This document shows positions 28,491 through 38,678 of a stretch of DNA of 41,278 nucleotides, in pieces. This DNA comes from Gammaproteobacteria bacterium. Its GTDB lineage: Bacteria; Pseudomonadota; Gammaproteobacteria; Pseudomonadales; JAUIET01. The stretch covers positions 1 to 41,278 of the forward strand of contig JAUIET010000018.1 of NCBI GenBank assembly GCA_030429735.1, in the 5' to 3' direction. Every line of letters begins with the position of its first letter. Position 1 is the stretch's first letter. The notes under the pieces were generated by a model. It worked only from the letters and a program-made list of their open reading frames with translations. It did not search any database and had not been told where the DNA came from. Position numbers and translations under genes: made by a program.

Positions 28491-30581
28491 ATGACAGACT
28501 TATCCTTATACAGAAACATCGGCATTTTCGCGCACGTAGACGCGGGAAAGACCACCACCACTGAGCGTATTCTCAAACTGACTGGAAAAATCCATAAAAC
28601 CGGCGAGGTGCATGACGGTGCAGCCACCACAGACTTCATGGAACAAGAGCAAGAACGCGGCATTACTATTCAGTCTGCGGCAACCACCTGCTTTTGGAAA
28701 GATCACCGCCTTAACATCATCGATACCCCTGGGCACGTTGATTTCACGGTTGAAGTGTACCGCTCGCTGAAAGTACTTGACGGTGGCGTGGGCGTGTTTT
28801 GTGGTTCGGGTGGAGTTGAACCGCAATCCGAAACCAACTGGCGCTATGCGAATGAATCCGAAGTGGCCCGGATTATCTTCGTAAACAAGTTGGACCGAAT
28901 TGGTGCCGATTTCCTGCGCGTGGTCGACCAGGTGAAAAAGGTGCTGGGCGCAAACCCACTGATCATGACCTTACCCATTGGCCGCGAAGATGGCTTCGTG
29001 GGCGTGGTTGATGTGCTGACCAAAAAAGCCTACGTATGGGACGACACTGGCTTGCCAGAGAACTTCGAAGTGGTTGATGTGCCGGCCGACATGGTTGACG
29101 ACGTTGAAAAGTATCACGAGCTGTTGATTGAAACTGCCGTTGAACAAGACGATGACGTAATGGAAGCCTATCTGGAAGGTGAGACACCTTCTGTGGAAGA
29201 CATCAAACGCTGTATTCGAAATGGCACGCGCACCATGGACTTTTTCCCAACCTATTGCGGCTCAGCGTTTAAAAACAAGGGCGTTCAGCTGGTTCTGGAT
29301 GCGGTTGTTGACTACCTGCCCAGCCCGACTGAGGTTGATCCTCAGCCGCTAACCGACGAAGCCGGCGAGCCGACGGGTGAAGTAGCTACAGTTTCTACTG
29401 AGGAACCACTGCGCGCACTGGCATTCAAAATCATGGATGACCGATTCGGTGCATTGACCTTCGTACGTATTTATTCTGGCGTGCTCGAAAAAGGCATGAC
29501 CATCCTCAATTCATTCACTGGTAAAACTGAGCGTATCGGCCGTATGGTAGAGATGCACGCAGACGATCGAAACGAAATTGACCGCGCACAAGCCGGCGAT
29601 ATTATTGCGTGCGTTGGTATGAAGAACGTTCAAACAGGCCACACCTTATGTGACCCTAACCACCCCTGCACGCTGGAAGCGATGGTATTCCCCGAGCCGG
29701 TGATCTCTATCGCCGTTGCACCCAAGGACAAAGGCGGCTCTGAAAAAATGGGTATTGCAATCGGCAAGATGGTTGCAGAAGACCCTTCTTTCCGCGTTGC
29801 TACAGACGAAGATTCAGGCGAAACCATTTTGATGGGCATGGGCGAACTGCACCTGGACATCAAGGTGGATATTCTGAACCGAACCTACGGTGTTGAGCTG
29901 GAAGTGGGTAAACCGCAAGTGGCCTACCGCGAAACCATCACGATGGCTGTGGAAGACTCCTACACGCATAAGAAGCAATCAGGTGGTTCCGGACAGTTTG
30001 GTAAGATTGATTACCGAATCAAGCCTGGCGAGCCCGGCTCCGGGTTCAAGTTTGAGTCAACGGTTGTTGGCGGCAACGTACCCAAGGAATTCTTCCCGGC
30101 GATTGAGAAGGGCTTTAACCTGATGATGGAAGAAGGCCCGCTGGCCGGCTTCCCTGTACTGGATGTAGAAATTGAATTGTACGATGGTAGCTACCACGCA
30201 GTTGACTCGTCAGCGGTTGCATTTGAGTTGGCCGCGCGTGGCGCGTTTCGCCAGTCCATGCCAAAAGCAGGGCCGCAGATCATTGAACCTATCATGAAGG
30301 TGGATGTATTCACACCGGAAGATCACGTAGGCGATGTGATTGGCGATCTGAACCGTCGCCGCGGCATGATCAAGGACCAGGAACCTGGCACCACCGGCGT
30401 GCGCATTAAGGCTGACGTCCCCTTGGCAGAGATGTTTGGTTACATCGGTACGCTGCGCACAATGACATCAGGGCGCGGCCAGTTCTCTATGGAATTCGCG
30501 CATTACCTGCCATGCCCTAACTCGGTTGCCGAAAAGGTGATCGAAGAGGAAAAAGCACGTCAGGAGGCGAAAAAGAAGTAA
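28491..30581 (+). CDS. fusA2: Second elongation factor G (EF-G2 type)
   Basis: This 696-residue full-length EF-G has an intact GTPase domain: [15 protein letters not shown] (from residue 14), [13 protein letters not shown] and NKLDRIG, plus all later domains, ending in a lysine-rich tail ([12 protein letters not shown]). It is clearly diverged from the str-operon EF-G. EF-G paralogues outside the str operon, as in Pseudomonas, are known and may act in translocation, recycling or stress. A possible -10 box (TAAACT, 28428-28433) with GC-rich ACCGCGCC after it precedes the gene, without a good -35. A strong terminator follows. Confidence 0.95.
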   Translation: MTDLSLYRNIGIFAHVDAGKTTTTERILKLTGKIHKTGEVHDGAATTDFMEQEQERGITIQSAATTCFWKDHRLNIIDTPGHVDFTVEVYRSLKVLDGGVGVFCGSGGVEPQSETNWRYANESEVARIIFVNKLDRIGADFLRVVDQVKKVLGANPLIMTLPIGREDGFVGVVDVLTKKAYVWDDTGLPENFEVVDVPADMVDDVEKYHELLIETAVEQDDDVMEAYLEGETPSVEDIKRCIRNGTRTMDFFPTYCGSAFKNKGVQLVLDAVVDYLPSPTEVDPQPLTDEAGEPTGEVATVSTEEPLRALAFKIMDDRFGALTFVRIYSGVLEKGMTILNSFTGKTERIGRMVEMHADDRNEIDRAQAGDIIACVGMKNVQTGHTLCDPNHPCTLEAMVFPEPVISIAVAPKDKGGSEKMGIAIGKMVAEDPSFRVATDEDSGETILMGMGELHLDIKVDILNRTYGVELEVGKPQVAYRETITMAVEDSYTHKKQSGGSGQFGKIDYRIKPGEPGSGFKFESTVVGGNVPKEFFPAIEKGFNLMMEEGPLAGFPVLDVEIELYDGSYHAVDSSAVAFELAARGAFRQSMPKAGPQIIEPIMKVDVFTPEDHVGDVIGDLNRRRGMIKDQEPGTTGVRIKADVPLAEMFGYIGTLRTMTSGRGQFSMEFAHYLPCPNSVAEKVIEEEKARQEAKKK

Positions 30582-30611
30582 GCGCTTTTTCAAGTAAGCA
30601 GTTATCAAGAG

Positions 30612-30638
30612 GCCCCGATTGTATCGGGGCTTTTTTTT
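30612..30638 (+). terminator. Rho-independent terminator after the second EF-G
   Basis: GCCCCGAT-TGT-ATCGGGGC is a perfect 8-bp stem followed by eight T residues, 31 bases after the stop codon. The remaining 198 bp up to the next gene contain no gene that I can see. Confidence 0.93.
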
Positions 30639-30836
30639 GTTGCAGACAGGCAGCTCTTATTTTCCGCTCACTATTTGCACAGCCGCCAAGGATACCCGCT
30701 CAAAAAGTTGTTTCAAAAACCATCAAAAATACACATTCATAGTGTGAGTGCCAGAAGTGCGATATGGCGGTTCTAAGCTACAATGAAAGTGTTGATCAAC
30801 TCAAATGCCTGACCTCAATCAGTCTGGAAGCCAGTT

Positions 30837-32003
30837 TTGCGAATATTGTTTTGCGATTACGAATACCCACCCCTGGGTGGCGGCGGCGGTGCGCTAAACG
30901 CATGGCTTGCTGAAGAACTTGCTAAAAAGCACAGTGTTACCGTGCTCACCTCTGGTGCCGACGAGTTAGCCACTGACGAGACCATCAATGGTGTTCGCGT
31001 TATCCGTGTTCCTGTTTACTTTCGCTCACGTCTGCAAACCGCAAACTTCCCTTCAATGGTTGTGTATCTGCTGAATGGTTGGCGTATTGGCAGGAAACTG
31101 CTTCGCGAAGAAAAATTCGATATTATCAACACCTTCTTTGTTGTGCCCACAGGTCCGGTTGGCCATGCATTGGCCCGATTCGCCAAGATTCCCAACATAT
31201 TATCAGTACTCGGTGGCGACATATACGACCCAAGTAAGCGCTCATCACCGCACAGGCATGCGCCATTACGTACCGCAGTTCGTTACTTGTTAAAAAAATC
31301 CGAACGCGTGGTTGGCGAGTCGCATGATGTACTGGAAAACGTTCGTAAGTACTATCTGAAAGATCTTGAAACTGACTTGATTCCTCTTGGAATACCAAGG
31401 CCGCCTTCGGTGCAAATGGACAGGGAACAATTGGGGCTAAGCCCTGATGATTTTGTACTGATTACCGTCGGGCGACTGGTACCCCGAAAAGCGGTAGACC
31501 AGTTGCTCGAGGTGGTTTCGAATATAAAGCAGCGGAAACCAAAGCTCATCATCATTGGTGGCGGGCCCGAAGAGGAAGGCCTGCAGAAACAAGCCAAAGA
31601 ACTGCAACTGGAAGACCAGATTATTTTCGCGGGCCACGTAAGTGACTCCGAAAAAATTGGCATGCTACAGCTGTCTGATGCCTACGTTTCAACCAGTCAG
31701 CACGAAGGTTTTGGCCTTGTATTTCTTGAAGGTATGGCGGCAGGTTTGCCGGTGGTCTGCTATGACCATGGCGGCCAAACCGATTTCGTGCACGATGGCG
31801 AAAACGGATTCCTGGTTACGCTAAACGACAAGGAAAAATTTCAAAGCCGTATTGAACAACTGTGCGTTGACCGAGAACTTCATGACACTATGTCAGCCAA
31901 TAACCTGGCCGCCATAGAAAACTACTACATCGATAAGTGTGCCGCCGACTACGAACAGTTATTTGAACAGCACATTGAGCTACACGCTGCTGCTGGTAAA
32001 TAG
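30837..32003 (+). CDS. Glycosyltransferase family 4 protein
   Basis: This 388-residue GT-B glycosyltransferase begins MRILFCDYEYPPLGGGGGA, with the glycine-rich acceptor loop, and has in its C-terminal half LITVGRLVPRKAVDQLLEVV, IIIGGGPEEEGLQ and the nucleotide-sugar motif STSQHEGFGLVFLEGMAAGLPVV, given in parts: TSQHEGFGLVFLEGMA, then GLPVVCYDHGG. The start is TTG, supported by GGAAG seven bases upstream and by the family N-terminus. It ends 9 bp from the stop of rmd on the other strand. With gmd and rmd opposite, it may add a deoxyhexose to a surface polysaccharide; donor and acceptor are unknown. Confidence 0.9.
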   Translation: MRILFCDYEYPPLGGGGGALNAWLAEELAKKHSVTVLTSGADELATDETINGVRVIRVPVYFRSRLQTANFPSMVVYLLNGWRIGRKLLREEKFDIINTFFVVPTGPVGHALARFAKIPNILSVLGGDIYDPSKRSSPHRHAPLRTAVRYLLKKSERVVGESHDVLENVRKYYLKDLETDLIPLGIPRPPSVQMDREQLGLSPDDFVLITVGRLVPRKAVDQLLEVVSNIKQRKPKLIIIGGGPEEEGLQKQAKELQLEDQIIFAGHVSDSEKIGMLQLSDAYVSTSQHEGFGLVFLEGMAAGLPVVCYDHGGQTDFVHDGENGFLVTLNDKEKFQSRIEQLCVDRELHDTMSANNLAAIENYYIDKCAADYEQLFEQHIELHAAAGK

Positions 32004-32012
32004 TTGCAGTAC

Positions 32013-32918
32013 CTATTCTCCGCTGTACATCCATTCGAGCGTATCGCTAAACGGGTTTCGCTCTATCTCTCCAATCAGCGAAAACAACTTCTCGTTTGAG
32101 CCAACCAGTTTCAAAACATCATTTGTCCGAACGAAGTCAGGATTAACGTTTACTTCAATGTCGTAGCCGGCAATTGAGTTCATGGCAGCGATGATCTCAC
32201 GCAGCGACAGCGCTTCACCCGAGCAGATATTGATGATTTCACCGGTTGATGCAGATTGAGCGAGCCTAAGGTAGGCTTCTGCTACAAACCTGACATCAGA
32301 AAAATCACGGCTTATGTTCAGATTACCAAGTTCGATTTGCTGCGCTTTCTTCCTGTAATGAGCGACTATTTTCGCAACCAGGAATTTCTCGGACTGACCA
32401 ACGCCTGTGTAATTAAAAGGCCTTACAATTGAAATAGGCAGGCGATCAAACCACAGGCTTGCCATGTACTCCATGGATAGCTTGCTGACGGCGTAGTCAT
32501 TCGCAGGCGCAAGCGGCAGGTTTTCATGCAGTGGAGATTCCAGGGAATTGCCATACACATTGGCACTACTGGCCAATACTATTGATTGCGGTTCAACAGA
32601 CCCGCTAGCCAGCGCGGATAATAGGTTATATGTACCAACAACGTTCGATTGGTAAATCTGCCCTACGTTGCCGTGCGCAACAAAAGAGATCGCCGCAAGA
32701 TGAATCACGACGCTCGGCTTAACGGTCTCTACCACCTTCTGCAGTGCGTCTCTGTCCGCAAGATCCGCACTGAAGTTTGTTGGGGTCGAGTCAGCGCTGT
32801 TGCTCAGACCATAGACGTCAAAGCCGGCATCTCGAAATTTACCTGCTACGTAAGGACCGGTAAAGCCTTCAATCCCGGTGATAAGTACCGTTGGATTAGA
32901 AGCTGAATCCACGCTCAT
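32013..32918 (-). CDS. rmd: GDP-4-keto-6-deoxymannose reductase-like epimerase/dehydratase
   Basis: This 301-residue extended SDR has [10 protein letters not shown] near the N-terminus, a serine motif in LASSANVYG and the catalytic YAVSK ([13 protein letters not shown]). Together with adjacent gmd it most likely reduces GDP-4-keto-6-deoxy-D-mannose to GDP-D-rhamnose. Other reductases of this intermediate (giving 6-deoxytalose or, after epimerisation, fucose) cannot be excluded. The ATG at 32918 is preferred to a TTG three codons upstream. It overlaps the end of gmd by 23 bases. Confidence 0.85.
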   Translation of the reverse strand: MSVDSASNPTVLITGIEGFTGPYVAGKFRDAGFDVYGLSNSADSTPTNFSADLADRDALQKVVETVKPSVVIHLAAISFVAHGNVGQIYQSNVVGTYNLLSALASGSVEPQSIVLASSANVYGNSLESPLHENLPLAPANDYAVSKLSMEYMASLWFDRLPISIVRPFNYTGVGQSEKFLVAKIVAHYRKKAQQIELGNLNISRDFSDVRFVAEAYLRLAQSASTGEIINICSGEALSLREIIAAMNSIAGYDIEVNVNPDFVRTNDVLKLVGSNEKLFSLIGEIERNPFSDTLEWMYSGE

Positions 32919-33930
32919 TTCTTTCAATATCGGCGCGTATCATCATGCTGCACAAGTCTTCAAGGCTGGTTGTTGGGGTCCAACCCAGATCTTTCTCTGC
33001 TTTTGCCGGATTCCCAATCAGTTGATCCACTTCGGCGGGCCGGAAAAATTCAGGATTAACTGAGACCAGTACCCTCTGCGTTTCCGCACAGACACCTTGT
33101 TCCGCTTCGTCGCTGCCAGTCCATTCAATGTCTACATCAATAGCTTTGAAAGAAAGTTCAACGAAATGCCGTATGGACTCGGTTCTATTTGTTGCGAGTA
33201 CATAGGTATCAGGCTTGTCCGCCTGCAGCATTCGCCACATCCCTTCAACGTAATCTTCCGCGTAACCCCAGTCTCGTTCAGCACTCAAATTACCTAGCTC
33301 GATCTTATCCAGCTTTCCCAAGTGAATTTTTGCGACGGAGTCGGTAATCTTGCGTGTCACGAATTCCCGACCACGTAATGGCGATTCATGATTAAAAAGA
33401 ATTCCGCTGGAACCGAAGATATCAAATGATTCGCGGTAGTTTACCGTCATCCAGTGTGCATACAATTTTGCAACGCCGTATGGGCTGCGTGGATAGAAAG
33501 GGGTGCCCTCTGTTTGTGGTATTTCCTGAACCAAACCAAACATTTCAGACGTCGACGCTTGGTAGAACCGAATTTTCGGATTCACGATTCTGATCGCTTC
33601 GAGCAAATTCACAGCGCCCAAGCCGGTAATTTTTGCGGTAGTGGAAGGCTGCTCAAATGAAACCCCTACGAAACTCTGGGCAGCCAAATTGTAGACTTCA
33701 TCCGGCTCACATTGCTCCATAAGCCGCGTTGCAGAGCCTTGGTCGGTAAGATCAAAGTCCACGAGCTTCAAATTTGGGTGGTCCAGAATGCCTAACTCTT
33801 CAATTCGCCAGTAGTTGTTGGAACTGGTTCGCCGGCAGGCACCCCAGACTTCATAGTTTTTGTTGAGCAATATTCGAGCTAGATAAGCTCCATCTTGACC
33901 GGTTATTCCGGTTATTAGCGCAGTTTTCAT
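32896..33930 (-). CDS. gmd: GDP-mannose 4,6-dehydratase
   Basis: This 344-residue enzyme converts GDP-D-mannose to GDP-4-keto-6-deoxy-D-mannose. It has [25 protein letters not shown] with the catalytic threonine and glutamate, [10 protein letters not shown], and [17 protein letters not shown], all diagnostic of Gmd. The start at the ATG 33930 gives the family N-terminus; a GTG six codons upstream lacks a ribosome site. It is followed by rmd, with overlap. Confidence 0.95.
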   Translation of the reverse strand: MKTALITGITGQDGAYLARILLNKNYEVWGACRRTSSNNYWRIEELGILDHPNLKLVDFDLTDQGSATRLMEQCEPDEVYNLAAQSFVGVSFEQPSTTAKITGLGAVNLLEAIRIVNPKIRFYQASTSEMFGLVQEIPQTEGTPFYPRSPYGVAKLYAHWMTVNYRESFDIFGSSGILFNHESPLRGREFVTRKITDSVAKIHLGKLDKIELGNLSAERDWGYAEDYVEGMWRMLQADKPDTYVLATNRTESIRHFVELSFKAIDVDIEWTGSDEAEQGVCAETQRVLVSVNPEFFRPAEVDQLIGNPAKAEKDLGWTPTTSLEDLCSMMIRADIERNERGFSF

Positions 33931-34461
33931 TCGTTCTTTACCGGCCACCTGGGGTTATTTGCAGAGTTACTACTACCATCCATGAATCATGCAATGCATT
34001 GGTTTCCTTGAAGAAACGTTCACACGACTCGTTGCCAAAGTGTAGACAATAATTCGCCCCATCGCGCCGCGAGCGGTGGTAATTTGTACCAAATCGTGGG
34101 TCGATAAATGCAAAGTGTAGAGGTTTAATCGGGCGCCAATAGCTCTGGTGCCAAGCATGGATTATTTTGTAGCCAACGGAGTGTATGCGCACCACCGCAG
34201 CGAAACCACGTCGTGGCAAAAAGAAGAAATTGCTACTTTGTGGATTTACAATCATATTTTGCTCGCTATACTGGCCGCCGCCTCACAGAGGTAGTTGAAA
34301 TTTCTCACTGCAATTCGGCGGTGGTCATTCACCGTGTCTTCGCTAGTCTAAATACTATGCGGTTCTAAGGCGGCACAGCCGCTCCCACTCCACGCGCTAC
34401 TTCGCGATTTCGGTTGGGTTTTCTGAACTTTACCTATTACTTCCTGAACAAGGGATTGTTT
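33931..34461. other. Intergenic region between gmd and the SulP gene, no recognisable gene
   Basis: This 531-bp divergent spacer should hold the promoters of gmd-rmd and of the SulP-USP pair. Open frames exist on both strands (about 105 codons on the minus strand over 33938-34255 and a short one on the plus strand from 34158), but neither has a recognisable product or a ribosome site, and the minus-strand one is rich in His, Trp and Arg like a chance frame. No repeat or mobile element was seen. Confidence 0.5.
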
Positions 34462-35946
34462 ATGCTTCTATCTTCTACTCGTCGCGATTGGACCGGCAAT
34501 ATTCGCGGCGATGTTCTTGCAGGCATTGTAGTTGCGCTTGCCTTGATTCCAGAAGCAATCGCTTTTTCAATCATTGCCGGCGTTGACCCCAAAGTTGGCC
34601 TCTACGCTTCATTTTGCATTGCAGTGTTAACAGCATTTCTCGGTGGCCGGCCTGGAATGATCTCTGCAGCAACCGGCGCCATGGCTTTACTAATGGTGAC
34701 CCTGGTAAAGGATCATGGACTGCAGTACCTGCTTGCCGCAAGTATATTGACAGGCGTATTTCAAACCATAGCCGGCTACCTAAAACTTGGCGAACTGATG
34801 CGCTTTGTATCAAGATCGGTGGTCACTGGCTTTGTTAACGCGCTTGCGATTCTGATTTTTCTCGCACAAATTCCCGAGCTTACCAATGTAAGCTGGCACG
34901 TATATGCTGTAACCGCTGCGGGGCTGGCCATTATTTACCTGTTCCCCCTGGTCAATAAAACCATACCTTCTCCGTTAGTGGCAATAGTGTTTCTTACTGG
35001 CCTCACTGTGTATCTTGGCCTGGATATTCGTACTGTGGGCGACCTTGGCGATTTACCCGACACTCTACCGGTATTCCTGTGGCCAGATGTTCCACTAACG
35101 CTTGAAACACTGCAGATAATTCTGCCTTACTCAGCAGGGTTGGCAGTGGTTGGCTTGTTGGAGTCGCTCATGACAGCAACGATAGTGGATGATTTAACTG
35201 ATACAACAAGTGATAAGAGCCGAGAGTGCAAGGCACAAGGTATCGCGAATATTGGCTCGGGCCTGCTGGGGGGTATGGCGGGTTGCGCGATGATTGGTCA
35301 GTCGGTTATCAACGTAAAATCCGGTGGCCGAGGCAGGCTGTCCACGCTGGTTGCAGGAACAGTTCTGTTATTGATGGTGGTGTTTTTTGAACCCCAGGTA
35401 TCAATGATACCCATGGCGGTACTGGTGTCGGTGATGATCATGGTGTCGATTGGTACATTCAATTGGAAATCATTCAGCGATCTAAAAGAACTGCCAAGGT
35501 CCAGTAATACAGTGATGATTACGACTGTTATTGTTGTAGTCTGGACACATAATCTGGCGTACGGGGTATTCGCCGGCGTATTGCTGGCCGGCTTATTCTT
35601 TGCGAACAAAGTTGGGCACATAATGTATGTAGCGGGTGAATACGATGATGACTCGGATACCAGAACCTATAAAGTAGTTGGCCAGGTGTTTTTTGCGTCA
35701 GCAGAAAAGATGTTGGATTCGCTGGATTTCAAAGAGGCGATTGGGAAAGTGGTGATCGATTTGAAACGAGCACACTTCTGGGATATCACGGCTGTCGGTG
35801 CTTTGGATAAGGCAGTAATCAAGTTTCGCCGTGAGGGTGCGATCGTTGAGGTGAGAGGTTTGAATAAAGCCAGTGAAACGATCGTCGACCGCTTTGGTGT
35901 ACATGATAAGCCGGAAGAAATTGACCGTATATTGGGAGGTCACTAA
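34462..35946 (+). CDS. SulP-family anion transporter with STAS domain
   Basis: This 494-residue protein has many membrane helices ([21 protein letters not shown] in the conserved N-terminal signature, then about ten to twelve spans to residue 390) and a cytoplasmic C-terminal STAS domain ([21 protein letters not shown]). SulP proteins carry sulfate, bicarbonate or other anions; this short form resembles the bacterial sulfate/bicarbonate group. The ATG at 34462 with AAGGG seven bases upstream is preferred to a TTG 16 codons earlier. Its stop overlaps the ATG of the universal stress protein (TAATG). Substrate is not determinable from sequence. Confidence 0.92.
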   Translation: MLLSSTRRDWTGNIRGDVLAGIVVALALIPEAIAFSIIAGVDPKVGLYASFCIAVLTAFLGGRPGMISAATGAMALLMVTLVKDHGLQYLLAASILTGVFQTIAGYLKLGELMRFVSRSVVTGFVNALAILIFLAQIPELTNVSWHVYAVTAAGLAIIYLFPLVNKTIPSPLVAIVFLTGLTVYLGLDIRTVGDLGDLPDTLPVFLWPDVPLTLETLQIILPYSAGLAVVGLLESLMTATIVDDLTDTTSDKSRECKAQGIANIGSGLLGGMAGCAMIGQSVINVKSGGRGRLSTLVAGTVLLLMVVFFEPQVSMIPMAVLVSVMIMVSIGTFNWKSFSDLKELPRSSNTVMITTVIVVVWTHNLAYGVFAGVLLAGLFFANKVGHIMYVAGEYDDDSDTRTYKVVGQVFFASAEKMLDSLDFKEAIGKVVIDLKRAHFWDITAVGALDKAVIKFRREGAIVEVRGLNKASETIVDRFGVHDKPEEIDRILGGH

Positions 35947-36809
35947 TGAACAGCTATCCTGGCGAAGTACTCGCGTGCATTGATGGTTCACGGTTCAGTG
36001 CAGCCGTGTGTGACTATGCGTCCTGGGTGAGCTTGAAAACCGGCGCACCTTTGACGTTGCTGCACAACATTGAACACTCCTCAAATGCAGCCTTAGTCGA
36101 CTTATCGGGAGCGATTGGCTTAAACAGTCGCGAAACACTGTTGCAAGAATTGACCGACGTTGAGGCACAACGCGCCCGCCTTATGCTTGAACAAGGCAAA
36201 GTAATGTTGGATGCGGCGAGCACAAGGGTTTTGGCAAACGGAGCCAATGAGCCCAACCTGAAGCAACGTCATGATGGCTTGACCGAATCACTGATTGCGA
36301 TGGAAGACAACATTCGTATATTGGTATTGGGTGTGCGAGGTGAAGAACATGAGCAGGACAACGATCATCTGGGCGCTCACCTGGAAGCCAGCATTCGTGC
36401 ACTTCACCGGCCAATATTAGTTGTCAACAGCGACTTCAGAACGCCCGAGCGAATCATGCTGGCGTATGATGGTAGCGAAGCCTCTGATAAAGCACTCACT
36501 CTTTCAGTGAACAGCACACTGCTTAAGGACTTGCCCATTCATTTGGTAACAGTGGGCGAGTCGGCATCCAGGGCCTCGGAGTTACAGGCCAGTGCCACAG
36601 ACAAGCTGAATGCCGCAGGTCATGAAGTGATAGCCGTTTCTCTAGACGGTAAAGCCAGCGACGCCTTACCGGCGTATCAGGCAGAGCACGATATTCATTT
36701 AACGCTTATGGGCGCTTTCAGTCATACCCGAATACGGGATCTGGTTTTGGGCAGCTTAACGGCTAAGATGCTGCTGAAAGCTAAGCGGCCTTTACTGCTA
36801 CTGCGCTGA
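35946..36809 (+). CDS. Tandem universal stress protein
   Basis: This 287-residue cytoplasmic protein has two Usp domains. The second (from about residue 160, RIMLAYDGSEASDKAL) ends with the nucleotide-loop-like GAFSHTRIRDLVLGSLTAKML; the first is more degenerate (ACIDGSRFSAAVCDYA; LVLGVRGEEHE). It is translationally coupled to the SulP gene by TAATG, with GGGAGGT as ribosome site inside the SulP end. The coupling suggests it regulates or senses the state of the transporter, which is an inference. Confidence 0.9.
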   Translation: MNSYPGEVLACIDGSRFSAAVCDYASWVSLKTGAPLTLLHNIEHSSNAALVDLSGAIGLNSRETLLQELTDVEAQRARLMLEQGKVMLDAASTRVLANGANEPNLKQRHDGLTESLIAMEDNIRILVLGVRGEEHEQDNDHLGAHLEASIRALHRPILVVNSDFRTPERIMLAYDGSEASDKALTLSVNSTLLKDLPIHLVTVGESASRASELQASATDKLNAAGHEVIAVSLDGKASDALPAYQAEHDIHLTLMGAFSHTRIRDLVLGSLTAKMLLKAKRPLLLLR

Positions 36810-36817
36810 CAATAAGT

Positions 36818-36848
36818 TTGATTCAGACACAATCCGAATAGGTATAGA
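36818..36848 (+). promoter_or_regulatory. Possible promoter of the amidohydrolase gene
   Basis: TTGATT and TATAGA are separated by 19 bases in the gap after the universal stress protein gene. The spacer is longer than ideal, and TAGAAT two bases further would lengthen it, so support is weak. Confidence 0.3.
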
Positions 36849-36901
36849 ATGGTGTAACGCGGCTGGAGGTCGTGGCTAAGGCGTTCGCTTATGGAGGTAC
36901 C

Positions 36902-38662
36902 ATGTCCATTCTGAGGAGAAACCACAGCATTCCAAGGTTCGGTCTTATTCTCGGGCTGATGATTTTCTCGGCCTGCAGTAGAACACCTCTCGAACAGTTA
37001 AGCGAAGTAGATTGGTTGCTCCACAATGGCGCGATTTACACCGCAGATGCGAAACAGCTCTGGGCAGGTTCTGTCGCAATAAAAGATGGCAAATTCGTGT
37101 ATGTTGGCGCAGAGCAAGACATACCCGCAACATACTTTAATGCAACAAAGATTACTGATCTGGATGGTCGAATGGTTATTCCCGGTTTGGTCGATTCACA
37201 TACCCACCCGGGCCAAATTAACCTCGTACAATTCAATGCAAGGTTTGACGCTATCGATCGCGATTTGTTCATCGCGCAACTTGAATCATACGCCAAAGAA
37301 CACCCTGGCGAAGATTGGCTACTGGGCTGCTGCTGGCCGGTGATAGGGTTTGTCAGTGGCATCCAGGGGCCGGATCGTAAAGAACTCGATCGTATTTTTC
37401 CTGATCGCCCTGTTTGGCTGAACAGCAATGCCGGGCACAGCTTCTGGTTAAATTCCATAGCCCTTGAAAAACTGGGGCTGAACAAAGACTCCAAAGACCC
37501 TCGCTTTCCCGTTGCCATGTATCAGCGAGATGTCGATGGTCGTCTCACGGGCTGGATCAAAGAGGGCGCAGGCTGGCAGCTGATGGATGAGGTATTCCCC
37601 GTAGACCAGCAATTGCATGAAGACAGCGTTCGCGACATGTTGCGCGTACTCAGCGAACATGGCGTGACAACGGTGTTTGACGCAGGTAACAAAGACTTCA
37701 GTGATCGCGTGTACAGTTTTCTGCACGCGCTTGATGAAGCCGGTGAGTTACCGTTACGCTACGAAGGAACGTATCGAATCTCTACACCGGATAGACTGCA
37801 GATGGGCATTTCTGAAATGAAGCGTTTCCGGACAATGTACGCCGGCAATCGATTGCGCTTCAACACCATCAAACTGTTTATGGATGGCGTACATGAAAAC
37901 CGTTCTGGCGCACAGCTTCAGCCCTACGCAGATAACCCAAACCATGTTAGTGATACTACAGTCAGCGTCGAGCAACTGCGTGACTATCTCATTCAACTTC
38001 ACGAGGAACAATTTGATTTACACGTTCACGTGATAGGCGATATGGCTAGCCGACGAGTGCTGGACGCCGTGCAACAAGCCCAAGCCGTTGTGGGAAAGAG
38101 CTTCTACCCTCGTGTATCTGTTGCACACGTACAAAACGTGGATGCAACAGACTGGCCGCGTTTTGCCGAACTTGATGTGAGCGCTAACTTTACCCCATGG
38201 TGGATGGGGTTGGACGTACCCGATCCCGTGGCTGGCGCGCTGGGACCCAAGCTTGCCAATGATACCTATCGCGCAAAAGCAATTGCAGATGCCGGGGGTA
38301 ATGTCACGTTCTCCAGCGATGACTGGACGTTAGACGTACTCTCACCTTTTCTTGGCATGCAAGTTGGGCACACTCGGCAGTATCCACGTGAGTGGCTGGA
38401 GAGCCAGAAAAATCCGCACGGAGTGCGGCTTCCTTTGTCAGAGCGCTTGCCCCTGGAACTTCTATTGCAAGGCTATACGATTAATGGGGCTTACCAATTG
38501 CGTATGGAAGACGAGATTGGCACCATAGAAACGGGCAAAGCAGCGGATCTGGTGGTGTTAAAGGACCACCTTTTTAAAGTTGATCCTTATGAACTCCATA
38601 AAACCAAGCCAGTTGCCGTCATTATGGAAGGCAGTTTGATTCGGGGGTCTTTGCCGCAATAA
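36902..38662 (+). CDS. Amidohydrolase (YtcJ-like), probably exported
   Basis: This 586-residue protein is of the amidohydrolase family 3 type. After a basic start and hydrophobic segment (FGLILGLMIFSAC) there is a cysteine that could be a lipoprotein site, though phenylalanine at -3 is not ideal. The metal motif is IPGLVDSHTHPG; further ligand regions are DLHVHVIGD, SVAHVQN and FSSDDWTLD, and the C-terminus has the usual IGTIETGKAADLVVL. The ATG at 36902 follows GGAGG directly; an upstream start 10 codons earlier is unlikely. The substrate is unknown. It converges on the LLM gene with a 16-bp gap. Confidence 0.88.
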   Translation: MSILRRNHSIPRFGLILGLMIFSACSRTPLEQLSEVDWLLHNGAIYTADAKQLWAGSVAIKDGKFVYVGAEQDIPATYFNATKITDLDGRMVIPGLVDSHTHPGQINLVQFNARFDAIDRDLFIAQLESYAKEHPGEDWLLGCCWPVIGFVSGIQGPDRKELDRIFPDRPVWLNSNAGHSFWLNSIALEKLGLNKDSKDPRFPVAMYQRDVDGRLTGWIKEGAGWQLMDEVFPVDQQLHEDSVRDMLRVLSEHGVTTVFDAGNKDFSDRVYSFLHALDEAGELPLRYEGTYRISTPDRLQMGISEMKRFRTMYAGNRLRFNTIKLFMDGVHENRSGAQLQPYADNPNHVSDTTVSVEQLRDYLIQLHEEQFDLHVHVIGDMASRRVLDAVQQAQAVVGKSFYPRVSVAHVQNVDATDWPRFAELDVSANFTPWWMGLDVPDPVAGALGPKLANDTYRAKAIADAGGNVTFSSDDWTLDVLSPFLGMQVGHTRQYPREWLESQKNPHGVRLPLSERLPLELLLQGYTINGAYQLRMEDEIGTIETGKAADLVVLKDHLFKVDPYELHKTKPVAVIMEGSLIRGSLPQ

Positions 38663-38678
38663 GCCAGCTGGCTGACTG

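Noticed and set aside
33938-34255. A 105-codon open frame upstream of gmd
   Set aside because: It has no recognisable motif, no ribosome site and a composition rich in His, Trp and Arg typical of chance frames; it also runs up against the gmd start.
34158-34295. A short plus-strand frame of about 45 codons in the gmd-SulP spacer
   Set aside because: Too short, no ribosome site and no family resemblance.
38663-38678. Palindrome AGCCAGCTGGCT between the convergent amidohydrolase and LLM genes
   Set aside because: It has no T-run on either side and is only 12 bases, so it is weak evidence for a terminator.
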